Assembly: GCF_001889065.1 (NCBI RefSeq)
Contig: NZ_LWHB01000144.1
Location: 1 to 5,164 of the forward strand
Source: Suttonella ornithocola
GTDB lineage: Bacteria > Pseudomonadota > Gammaproteobacteria > Cardiobacteriales > Cardiobacteriaceae
DNA: 5,164 nucleotides
Reading direction: 5' to 3'
The notes beneath the pieces were generated by a model. The model was not told the origin of the DNA, did not search any database, and saw nothing but the letters and a program-made list of their open reading frames with translations. This document shows, in pieces, positions 1 through 5,164 of the stretch (within the stretch, counting starts at the first letter, position 1; each line of letters starts with the position of its first letter). The position numbers and the translations under genes were made by a program.

Positions 1-218
1 TTGTCATGGACAATGCCGCTTTTCATAAACGCAGTGATATTCAAGCAATCATTGAAGAGCATGGGCATGAGATAGTTTGGTTACCCCCTTATAGTCCAGA
101 CTTAAATCCCATTGAAAAGATGTGGGCTTGGATTAAGCAAATACGCAAAGAATGGCGGATGGATTGTATTGATACTTTATTCTTTTATCTGCTTTGGATT
201 GGGTTGGGTTTTAGATGA
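1..218 (+). CDS. IS630-family transposase, C-terminal part (cut by window edge)
   Basis: This is the C-terminal end of a DDE transposase of the IS630/Tc1-mariner superfamily, which cuts and joins its own element at TA targets. The reading frame is open back to the window edge (codons from position 3), so the N-terminus and the first catalytic Asp lie outside. Two hallmarks are visible: MDNAAFHK, with the second catalytic Asp, and LPPYSPDLNPIEKMW, with the catalytic Glu in NPIEKMW about 35 residues later. That Asp-to-Glu spacing is typical of the family. The chain then runs through a basic stretch (WIKQIRKEW) and ends at a TGA. It points toward the RRM gene and shares a terminator with it. Whether the whole element is intact, and where its terminal inverted repeats lie, cannot be judged because the other end is not present. 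The family call is firm; completeness is unknown. Confidence 0.9.
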   Translation, partial: VMDNAAFHKRSDIQAIIEEHGHEIVWLPPYSPDLNPIEKMWAWIKQIRKEWRMDCIDTLFFYLLWIGLGFR

Positions 219-221
219 TTG

Positions 222-235
222 CACTATAGATAGTG
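222..235. repeat. short palindrome just downstream of the transposase
   Basis: The arms CACTAT (222-227) and ATAGTG (230-235) form a perfect inverted repeat around a two-base centre (AG), three bases after the transposase stop codon. It contains TA dinucleotides, the target of IS630-type elements, so the right end of the element could lie at or near it. This is inference: the other terminal repeat is outside the window, and a palindrome this short can arise by chance. Confidence 0.3.
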
Positions 236-243
236 AAATAACA

Positions 244-270
244 AAAAAGCCCGATTATATCGGGCTTTTT
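244..270. terminator. bidirectional Rho-independent terminator
   Basis: The core GCCCGAT (249-255) pairs with ATCGGGC (259-265) across a three-base loop (TAT). The flanking A-run (244-248) pairs with the T-run (266-270), giving a stem of up to 12 bp. The structure is a GC-rich hairpin followed by a T-run on both strands. It lies 25 bases after the transposase stop on the + strand and 22 bases after the RRM gene stop on the - strand, so it can end transcription from both convergent genes. It may also be the end point for the whole left-running operon, because no canonical terminator is seen between the ABC gene and the RRM gene. Confidence 0.9.
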
Positions 271-292
271 ATTCCATGATAAAGCGTTTTGC

Positions 293-586
293 TTACCAAC
301 GATTACCGCCATTATTACGACGTTCACCTTGTGGACGCTCTTCACGAGGACGCGCTTCGTTCACGCGTAATGGACGTCCGCCAACTTCTTTATCGTTAAA
401 TGCTTCAATGGCTTTTTTAGCTGCTGCACTATCACTCATTTCAACAAAGCCAAAGCCTTTTGAGCGACCGGTATCTCGCTCTTTTACGATACTAGCGCTT
501 TGGACATCACCATATTGCGCAAACATGTCACGAAGTTCGCTTTCAGACGTACGATAAGAGAGATTACCTACATAAATATTGGTCAT
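293..586 (-). CDS. single-RRM RNA-binding protein (97 aa)
   Basis: This is a small RNA-binding protein consisting almost entirely of one RNA recognition motif (about residues 2-78) plus a short charged, Arg/Gly/Asn-rich tail (79-97, ending NNGGNRW). RNP2 is IYVGNL (residues 4-9) and RNP1 is KGFGFVEM (43-50), with the aromatic Tyr and Phe residues that stack on RNA bases in place. The size and build match the bacterial glycine-rich, often cold-responsive RRM proteins of cyanobacteria and proteobacteria. They are thought to act as RNA chaperones or post-transcriptional regulators, but the targets of this one cannot be read from sequence. The start is at 586, where MTNIYVGN begins the domain and AAAGGA sits 7 bases upstream; an in-frame Met 11 codons earlier (619) would add residues unrelated to the fold. 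The gene is followed by a strong terminator and preceded by a leader with inverted repeats. Confidence 0.9.
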   Translation of the reverse strand: MTNIYVGNLSYRTSESELRDMFAQYGDVQSASIVKERDTGRSKGFGFVEMSDSAAAKKAIEAFNDKEVGGRPLRVNEARPREERPQGERRNNGGNRW

Positions 587-593
587 AATTAAA

Positions 594-599
594 TCCTTT
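594..599 (-). promoter_or_regulatory. Shine-Dalgarno site of the RRM gene
   Basis: On the - strand AAAGGA lies 7 bases before the ATG at 586, within a purine run (GGAAAGGA, 594-601). It decides for the start at 586 over the in-frame ATG at 619, which has no such site. The 3' arm of the leader inverted repeat ends at 602, immediately next to this purine run. Confidence 0.75.
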
Positions 600-601
600 C
601 C

Positions 602-637
602 TGCGTTAACACTATTCACTACCCGACACCTAACGCA
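602..637 (-). promoter_or_regulatory. inverted repeat in the RRM gene leader, next to the SD
   Basis: TGCGTTA (631-637 read on the - strand) pairs perfectly with TAACGCA (602-608), enclosing 22 bases. In the mRNA this would form a 7-bp stem whose 3' arm ends right beside the SD purine run. The enclosed sequence contains TAGTG twice, three bases apart. It could be a leader hairpin affecting translation, a binding site for a dimeric regulator, or the promoter region itself: TTGCGT followed 18 bases later by TAGTGT is a poor but possible sigma-70 pair. The repeat is visible; all three roles are inference. Confidence 0.4.
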
Positions 638-653
638 AGAAAATCGACAGCGC

Positions 654-670
654 TTTACCTTTTTGGTAAA
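654..670. other. small AT-rich hairpin between the ABC and RRM genes
   Basis: TTTACC (654-659) and GGTAAA (665-670) pair across a loop of five T, and six T follow at 671-676. This is terminator-like only when read on the + strand, where no gene precedes it. On the - strand, the direction of both flanking genes, the hairpin begins five bases after the TAA of the ABC gene but is followed by GCGCTG rather than a T-run, so it is not a canonical terminator for the operon. The stem is short and AT-rich. It may slow polymerase, protect a 3' end, or do nothing. Confidence 0.35.
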
Positions 671-674
671 TTTT

Positions 675-1607
675 TTAGGGTGACTTCGAACCTACGTATT
701 TTAAAAATAGCGCTTCCAGCCGATTCATTTTATTCCGTAGCGATAAGACGTTTACTCCTTGCGCGTTTAACGCTAAGAATAATTGAGAGAGTCCTTTAGA
801 TTTTGGTACTAATACTTCCAATGTACTCTCGTCTTTTTGCACTACAGTAAACCCTGTAATGTGCGCACTATCCACTGTTATTGGTTCAATGTCAAGCACA
901 AATGCTTCTTCGTCTGCTTGAGCGAGTAAAGATTTCATACTACTTTGATGAACAATCTCTCCATGATTGACAATTCCAACGTTACGACAAAGACTTTCTG
1001 CCTCCTCAAGATAATGCGTAGTTAAAATAATCGTGGTTCCATTAGCATTGATTTCTTTTAGAAATTCCCACATAGATAATCGTATTTCTAAGTCTACACC
1101 TGCTGTTGGCTCATCTAAGATAAGTAATTTTGGTTCATGCGCCATAGCGCGAGCAATCATTAACCGTCTTTTCATTCCCCCCGATAAGGCTCGTGCTTGA
1201 ACATCTTTTTTCGATAATAAACCTAATTTATCTAAATAATAGAGAGCCCGTTCATTAGCTTGTGCGCGAGATAAATTATAAAATCCCGCTTGATTACGCA
1301 CGATGTTATAAGCGGTTTCAAAGATATTGAAGTTAAATTCTTGAGGGACAAGTCCAATCGCTTTTTTAGCTTCGCTAAAGTTTTTATCAATATCTACACC
1401 AAAAATGCGGATAGTGCCGGCTGTTTTTTTCACTAATGACGTGATAACGCCTATTGTCGTTGATTTTCCCGCACCATTAGGTCCTAAGAGTGCGTAAAAA
1501 TCTCCTGGTGCAACCTGTAAATCAATGCCTTTAACGGCGTGAAAACCATTTGAATAAGTTTTTTCAACGCCAATCAATTCGAGCGCTGGAGGATTTGAAG
1601 TCATCAT
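675..1607 (-). CDS. ABC transporter ATP-binding protein, YadG type
   Basis: This is the cytoplasmic ATPase subunit of an ABC-2-type exporter, which hydrolyses ATP to drive a separate membrane permease. All nucleotide-binding motifs are intact: Walker A GPNGAGKST (42-50), Q-loop Gln89, signature LSGGMKRR (141-148), Walker B LLILDEP (161-167, catalytic Glu166) and the switch His198. The stretch GVDLEIRLSMW after Walker B and the C-terminal NRLEALFLK recall E. coli YadG, whose length (about 308 aa) nearly equals the 310 aa here. The substrate is unknown for this family. YadG is normally followed by its permease YadH, but no permease follows here: the next gene is the RRM protein. The start ATG overlaps the upstream lyase stop by four bases (ATGA). 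The next codon is also ATG, so the true start may be one codon later. There is no good SD, so translation probably depends on coupling. Confidence 0.92.
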   Translation of the reverse strand: MMTSNPPALELIGVEKTYSNGFHAVKGIDLQVAPGDFYALLGPNGAGKSTTIGVITSLVKKTAGTIRIFGVDIDKNFSEAKKAIGLVPQEFNFNIFETAYNIVRNQAGFYNLSRAQANERALYYLDKLGLLSKKDVQARALSGGMKRRLMIARAMAHEPKLLILDEPTAGVDLEIRLSMWEFLKEINANGTTIILTTHYLEEAESLCRNVGIVNHGEIVHQSSMKSLLAQADEEAFVLDIEPITVDSAHITGFTVVQKDESTLEVLVPKSKGLSQLFLALNAQGVNVLSLRNKMNRLEALFLKYVGSKSP

Positions 1608-2746
1608 AAAGCGTTCGCAGCTGTTACAGCTTTTTCAAAACGTTTTAGCGCTTCCTGAAGTAGCTCTCGTGAGCACCCAAAGTTTAACCGCACAAAACCT
1701 GGTGCATCATAATCTGCACCATCTGCAAAGCCTAAGCCATAGCTTTCAAAATATTGCTGCGGATTATCAACTTTTAAGCCTCTGCAATCGATAAATGCCA
1801 AATAGGTTGCTTCTACTTTTGCCATAGAAACGCCTTCTAATCGCTCAACACATTGCGCTATCAATCGTGCATTTTCTGCTAAATAAGCAATGCTTTCTTG
1901 TCGCCATTGCTCTCCATATTGATAAGCGGCGGTCGCCATTACTCTACCTAATACATTCACATCATTTAGTCCAAGTGCCGCTTGACGAAATTGATGACGC
2001 AAATCACTATCCGCAATAATAGCAAACGCGCAACATTGTCCAGCAATGTTATAAGTTTTACTTGGTGCCATCAAAGTAATTGTCCGAGATAAGGCATCTT
2101 CGTCTAGCATCGCAAACGGTCGATGTTGCGTACCATTTAAAATCAAATCGCAGTGAATTTCATCTGAACAAACGATTAAATCATGCTTTTTCGCAATTTC
2201 ATGATATTTTGCGAGTTCTTCTGTTGTGTATGCCCTACCAATAGGATTATGCGGATGGCAGAGAATCAATAAACCACAATCTCTCTCTGAAGCAGCTTGT
2301 TCAAGCGAATCAAAATCAATTTTCCATTGCTGGTTTTCATAGAGCGCAGGAACTAATTGATGTTGAAATTGGCTCAACATCGCACTATTTTTAAAAAAAG
2401 GTGGATAGGTTGGTGTAACGGTAACCGCTATATTTTTCCCCTGCATTTGAGAAACTGCACGTGAAAAATTCAATCCCGGTACACATCCGGGGATAGGAAC
2501 TAACCACTCTTTTTGAATTTGCCATTCATAATGCGTTTGGCAATGTTCAACAACGGATTGCAAAAAGCATTCTTCATCATAAGGATAGCCAAAAACGGGA
2601 TGTTGTAGTCTTTTTTCTGCTGCTTCAATAATTTCTGGCGCAATTTCAAAATCCGTATCGGCAATCCAAAGCGGAATAATGTCTTGATTGACATATTTTT
2701 GCCATTTTTTTGAATCACTTTGTTGGCGATTATTGGAAATTTTCAT
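1604..2746 (-). CDS. MalY/PatB-family PLP-dependent C-S lyase (cystathionine beta-lyase) / aminotransferase
   Basis: This is a fold-type I PLP enzyme of the MalY/PatB branch of class I/II aminotransferases. These enzymes cleave C-S bonds in cystathionine or cysteine conjugates, giving a thiol, pyruvate and ammonia; some act as aminotransferases. At 380 aa it is close to E. coli MalY (390) and Bacillus PatB. Visible residues are the N-terminal family segment PLWIADTDF (25-33), HNPIGR with cofactor-contacting Asn167, SDEIHCDL (194-201) with Asp195 for the PLP ring nitrogen, the Schiff-base Lys230 in APSKTYNIAG, and the carboxylate-binding Arg353 in FVRLNFGCSR. The usual family words are WVADMDF and GCPR, so Thr31 and Ser359 are small departures. 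It is a cytosolic enzyme. Its ATG overlaps the ubiB stop (ATGA) and has a perfect AGGAGG eight bases upstream, so it can initiate strongly on its own. The exact substrate is not readable from sequence. Confidence 0.88.
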   Translation of the reverse strand: MKISNNRQQSDSKKWQKYVNQDIIPLWIADTDFEIAPEIIEAAEKRLQHPVFGYPYDEECFLQSVVEHCQTHYEWQIQKEWLVPIPGCVPGLNFSRAVSQMQGKNIAVTVTPTYPPFFKNSAMLSQFQHQLVPALYENQQWKIDFDSLEQAASERDCGLLILCHPHNPIGRAYTTEELAKYHEIAKKHDLIVCSDEIHCDLILNGTQHRPFAMLDEDALSRTITLMAPSKTYNIAGQCCAFAIIADSDLRHQFRQAALGLNDVNVLGRVMATAAYQYGEQWRQESIAYLAENARLIAQCVERLEGVSMAKVEATYLAFIDCRGLKVDNPQQYFESYGLGFADGADYDAPGFVRLNFGCSRELLQEALKRFEKAVTAANAL

Positions 2747-4344
2747 GTTTTTCTCCTCCTAAAGATTAGGAATAATCCTAGTATTGCCATAATAATCAAT
2801 GCATATCCCTGTAGCAATGTTGGCTGTCCTGTCACCCATAAACTGATGGCTGCAATCAATAAAGCCGCGCCACTAGGTAAACGCCAATCGCTCGTCGGTT
2901 TAGTTTTTTGTAGCTGTTTTTGTTCTAATTGGCCTTGCATCAAGCGATACGCCAAAATAGGCATCTTAGGCAGAATATCGGCATATTCATGCGCATGCAC
3001 ACGAAAACGCTTAAACATTGCTTTTGGTCCTATTTGTTTACGCATCCAATCTTCTAATACCGGTTTTGCCGTTGTCCACAAATCTAAATCTGGATATAGT
3101 CGTCGCCCTAGCCCTTCTACATTAAAAAAGGTTTTTTGAAGTAAAACGAGTTGCGGCTGAATATGCATATTAAAGCGTTGAGCAGTTTGGAATAAACTAA
3201 ATAAAAAAGCACCAAAAGAAATATCTTTTATTGGTTTACCAAAAATCGGTTCGGATACTTTTCGAATAGCTGCTTCAAAATCGGTTACGCGCGTATCTGG
3301 TGGTACCCAACCAGATTCCACATGAAGTTCAGCCACTCGACGATAATCACGATTAAAGAAAGCAAGAAAATTTTCTGCCAAATAATGCTGATCTTCGGGT
3401 GTCAAACTGCCCATGATGCCAAAATCTATCGCGCAGTATTTTGGGTTTTCAGGGTCTTCAATATCGACAAAGATATTTCCCGGATGCATATCCGCATGAA
3501 AAAAACTATCTCTAAACACCTGAGTAAAAAAGATTTCCACTCCTCGCTCAGCCAATGCTTTTTTATTTACCCCTACCGCTTCCATCGTTGCTTCATCGGA
3601 TATATTGAGATAGAAAATTCGCTCTTGCACCATTACTTTACTGCGACAATATGCCCAATAAACTTGTGGAACATGTAAAATTTTAGAGCCTGCAAAATTT
3701 GCCTTTACTTGGCTAACGCTCGCGGCTTCATTCATTAAATCCAGCTCGTTTTCCATGGTATATTTAAACTCTCGCACCACTTCTAACGGTCGCAAACGTT
3801 TACCTTCTTTTGTTCTAGCCGCTAACTGAGCCAGTAAAGTCATCAGCTGAATATCTTGCTCAACCTGCTTTTCTACATTAGGGCGTAAGACTTTAACCAC
3901 AACCTGCTCACCTGTTAGCAGTACTGCACCATGGACTTGCGCCACGGAAGCAGACGCCAATGCCGTATCTTCAAATTGCTGAAAAATACTATCAATAGGC
4001 TGCCCTAAAGCTTTTTCCGTAATTTGACGAGCGACCTTACCTTCAAACGGCGGCACTCTATCTTGTAGTTTATTCAGTTCTAGCGCGATATCTCCCGGGA
4101 TTAAATCTGGTCGAGTAGATAGTGTTTGCCCTAACTTAACAAATATCGGTCCTAATGCCTCTAACGCCAATCTTAAGCGTGCGCCTCGAGGGAGTTCATT
4201 TTTCCGTCGGCGATAATAAGCAGGATGCAAACGGACACTATAACGCACCCAGCGGAAAACGCCTTCATCTGGTAATAATTCATCAAGATGTTGATGAATA
4301 ACAATATGGAATATTTCGTAAATTCGTTTGACAGAGTGGAACAT
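2743..4344 (-). CDS. ubiB: UbiB, atypical kinase/ATPase of ubiquinone biosynthesis
   Basis: This is a member of the UbiB/ADCK/Coq8 family, a membrane-anchored protein-kinase-like ATPase needed for coenzyme Q assembly, thought to help extract or present lipid intermediates to the Ubi complex. At 533 aa it is close to E. coli UbiB (546). Diagnostic elements in order are the KxGQ motif (Lys70-Gln73) followed by TLSTRPDLIP, the Ala/Ser nucleotide loop LASASVAQVH (129-138), the VVVK lysine (151), the ExD motif (Glu200, Asp202) with LDLMNEA, catalytic HADMHPGN (283-290) and metal-binding DFG (307-309). The C-terminus has two hydrophobic segments (about 492-506 and 513-528), the usual UbiB membrane anchor, then a basic RRRK tail. 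The start overlaps the ubiJ stop by one base (TAATG), and the N-terminus aligns with E. coli UbiB from the first residues. The AGG codons of its last arginines also form the SD of the next gene. Confidence 0.96.
   Translation of the reverse strand: MFHSVKRIYEIFHIVIHQHLDELLPDEGVFRWVRYSVRLHPAYYRRRKNELPRGARLRLALEALGPIFVKLGQTLSTRPDLIPGDIALELNKLQDRVPPFEGKVARQITEKALGQPIDSIFQQFEDTALASASVAQVHGAVLLTGEQVVVKVLRPNVEKQVEQDIQLMTLLAQLAARTKEGKRLRPLEVVREFKYTMENELDLMNEAASVSQVKANFAGSKILHVPQVYWAYCRSKVMVQERIFYLNISDEATMEAVGVNKKALAERGVEIFFTQVFRDSFFHADMHPGNIFVDIEDPENPKYCAIDFGIMGSLTPEDQHYLAENFLAFFNRDYRRVAELHVESGWVPPDTRVTDFEAAIRKVSEPIFGKPIKDISFGAFLFSLFQTAQRFNMHIQPQLVLLQKTFFNVEGLGRRLYPDLDLWTTAKPVLEDWMRKQIGPKAMFKRFRVHAHEYADILPKMPILAYRLMQGQLEQKQLQKTKPTSDWRLPSGAALLIAAISLWVTGQPTLLQGYALIIMAILGLFLIFRRRKT
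2755..2760 (-). promoter_or_regulatory. perfect Shine-Dalgarno site inside the ubiB 3' end
   Basis: AGGAGG on the - strand, eight bases before the ATG at 2746, serves the MalY/PatB-type gene. The same six bases are the codons for two consecutive arginines in the RRRK tail of UbiB. It is the strongest SD in the window; the other operon junctions have weak or no SD. Confidence 0.85.
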
Positions 4345-4967
4345 TATCCGCGTTCTCTTAATTGATTTTCTAATTGTTTAAAGCGTGCCTCTAAGCGTTG
4401 TAAACGCTCATCAAGCGTATTCATTTGTTGTTGATATTGCGTAAATACTTCACGATTAACACCGATACCTTGCTCACCTACCAACCATTCACGCAATACA
4501 CTTTCAGCTTTTTCTTTTGCGATTTCGCCTTGATAACGCATTTGCTGCCAAGCACTAATCGCCGCACTTCCTAATTTATCCCCTAAACGACGATTGAGCG
4601 CTGCCTCAAAATCTGGCGATAAGCTACCCATAACCCTTTGGAATTGCTGTGCCGTGTGTAAATCACCTTCAATATAGAGCTTGTCATTTTCATTACGTTT
4701 TTCTTCTTGTCCTCGAAATAGATGAAGAAAACCACCCAATGTTCCAGATAAACGAACATCACAATCATTAAATGGAGCATCACTAAATCTCAACGCCCCA
4801 TCTTCAACTTTAAATATCCATGGCGTTGCAGTGAAATCTAGCTGAATACCAATATGACGCTCATTCAATTTACTCAGCTTTTCTTGTGCCTGAGGGTCTA
4901 GGCTTAAAGCACGATTAATCGCGTTTTCAATTAACGTTGCATTAAAAAAATGTTCAATCATAAGCAT
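4344..4967 (-). CDS. ubiJ: UbiJ, SCP2-domain ubiquinone biosynthesis accessory factor
   Basis: UbiJ is a soluble, lipid-binding accessory protein of aerobic ubiquinone synthesis. With UbiK it is thought to bind hydrophobic intermediates for the cytosolic Ubi complex. The protein is 207 aa, against 201 in E. coli. It has an N-terminal SCP2-like domain (about residues 15-115, with the strand pattern around IQLDFTATPWIFKVEDGALRF and the YIEGDLHTAQQFQ segment) and a C-terminal coiled coil (about 174-204) ending in heptads such as LDERLQRLEARFKQLENQL, the standard UbiJ layout. Sequence identity to E. coli UbiJ looks low, so the call rests on architecture plus its place between ubiE and ubiB. The ATG at 4967 overlaps the ubiE stop by one base (TAATG). 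A second in-frame ATG two codons later is also possible; neither has a clear SD, which suggests translational coupling to ubiE. Confidence 0.92.
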   Translation of the reverse strand: MLMIEHFFNATLIENAINRALSLDPQAQEKLSKLNERHIGIQLDFTATPWIFKVEDGALRFSDAPFNDCDVRLSGTLGGFLHLFRGQEEKRNENDKLYIEGDLHTAQQFQRVMGSLSPDFEAALNRRLGDKLGSAAISAWQQMRYQGEIAKEKAESVLREWLVGEQGIGVNREVFTQYQQQMNTLDERLQRLEARFKQLENQLRERG

Positions 4968-5164
4968 TATTCGGGTTTGAAACCTTGATGAATAGCAACC
5001 ACGCCATTCGTTAAATTTTGATATTCGCAGCGTACCAAGCCAGCTTCTTCGAATAGCATCTGTAATGCCATTTGATCAGGCATCATCCGAATAGATTCGG
5101 CTAAATACTGATAACTGTCTGCATCTTTTGCAATTAATTTACCCATTTGTGGTAAAAAGCTAAA
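4967..5164 (-). CDS. ubiE: UbiE, demethylmenaquinone/2-polyprenyl benzoquinol C-methyltransferase (C-terminal 65 aa; rest beyond window)
   Basis: The frame is open from the right edge to a TAA at 4969-4967 and encodes the last 65 residues of UbiE. UbiE is the SAM-dependent C-methyltransferase that acts in ubiquinone synthesis and in demethylmenaquinone-to-menaquinone conversion. Hand translation gives FSFLPQMGKLIAKDADSY, then YLAESIRMMPDQ, then NLTNGVVAIHQGFKPE. These match E. coli UbiE segments as I recall them (IGSLVANDADSY, YLAESIRMHPDQ, NLTAGVVALHRGYKF). The N-terminal SAM-binding motifs lie outside the window, so catalytic integrity cannot be checked. It overlaps ubiJ by one base and is the most upstream gene seen; the operon promoter is off the window. 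Confidence 0.95.
   Translation of the reverse strand, partial: FSFLPQMGKLIAKDADSYQYLAESIRMMPDQMALQMLFEEAGLVRCEYQNLTNGVVAIHQGFKPE

Noticed and set aside
276..557. 93-codon open frame on the + strand
   Set aside because: It is fully antisense to the RRM gene, whose RNP1 and RNP2 motifs and SD make that strand the coding one.
587..619. Upstream ATG at 619 as start of the RRM protein
   Set aside because: The extra 11 residues (MNSVNAGKDLI) are encoded by the SD and inverted-repeat region and are not part of the RRM fold; the ATG at 586 has a well-spaced AAAGGA.
649..716. AGCGCTT present twice, in the leader and at the end of the ABC gene
   Set aside because: It is a seven-base repeat around a self-complementary AGCGCT, with one copy inside coding sequence; easily explained by chance.
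2500..2718. 72-codon - strand frame inside the lyase gene
   Set aside because: It is an out-of-frame shadow of the MalY/PatB N-terminus with Lys/Ile-rich low-information sequence. The 66-codon - strand frame at 4583-4783 inside ubiJ is rejected for the same reason.
2720..3139. 139-codon open frame on the + strand
   Set aside because: It lies opposite the 3' end of ubiB, which has every family motif. The translation is rich in Cys and Ile with no recognisable domain, so it is an antisense shadow.
3322..3678. 118-codon open frame on the + strand inside ubiB
   Set aside because: It is antisense to the conserved kinase core (including HADMHPGN and DFG) and has no recognisable domain; chance openness in AT-rich DNA.
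1..5164. Pasteurellaceae DNA uptake words
   Set aside because: Only near matches were seen (for example ATAAGCGGT near 1309 and ACCGCACA near 1688). No exact 9-bp copy was found by eye, although several would be expected in 5 kb of such a genome.
1..5164. CRISPR array, tRNA/rRNA, toxin-antitoxin or other defence system
   Set aside because: There are no regularly spaced repeats, no RNA gene signatures and no unexplained gene pairs; nearly all sequence is accounted for by recognisable genes.

Overview
The window looks like AT-rich chromosomal DNA from a gammaproteobacterium that makes ubiquinone. The evidence is the gene order ubiE-ubiJ-ubiB, which is typical of Gammaproteobacteria, and a UbiE C-terminus very close to the enterobacterial form as I recall it. 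I cannot name a genus. The 9-bp DNA uptake words of Pasteurellaceae (AAGTGCGGT, ACAAGCGGT and their complements) were not seen. Together with ubiquinone synthesis, that argues mildly against a classical Haemophilus-type genome and leaves other small AT-rich gammaproteobacterial groups open.

Layout from left to right. Positions 1-218 (+ strand) hold the C-terminal end of an IS630-family transposase cut by the window edge. Positions 219-292 are a short convergent intergenic region with a small palindrome and a strong bidirectional Rho-independent terminator. Positions 293-586 (- strand) encode a 97-residue single-RRM RNA-binding protein. Positions 587-674 are its leader, with an inverted repeat ending two bases before the Shine-Dalgarno (SD) core and a second hairpin. 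From 675 to the right edge, five genes run on the - strand without a single intergenic base. In transcription order they are ubiE (C-terminal 65 residues only), ubiJ, ubiB, a MalY/PatB-type PLP-dependent C-S lyase or aminotransferase, and a YadG-type ABC transporter ATPase.

The first three operon genes belong to aerobic ubiquinone synthesis: UbiE is the C-methyltransferase (shared with menaquinone synthesis), UbiJ the lipid-binding SCP2 accessory protein, and UbiB the membrane-anchored atypical kinase/ATPase. The last two genes have no known place in that pathway but are translationally chained to it: the junctions are TAATG, TAATG, ATGA and ATGA. No permease partner for the ABC ATPase lies downstream, and no canonical terminator follows it in the direction of transcription. 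The operon may therefore read through into the RRM gene and stop at the 244-270 terminator.

I see no CRISPR array, tRNA or rRNA, phage gene or obvious defence system. Most of the window is ordinary housekeeping sequence. The points worth a second look are the operon make-up, the orphan ABC ATPase, and the structured leader of the RRM gene.
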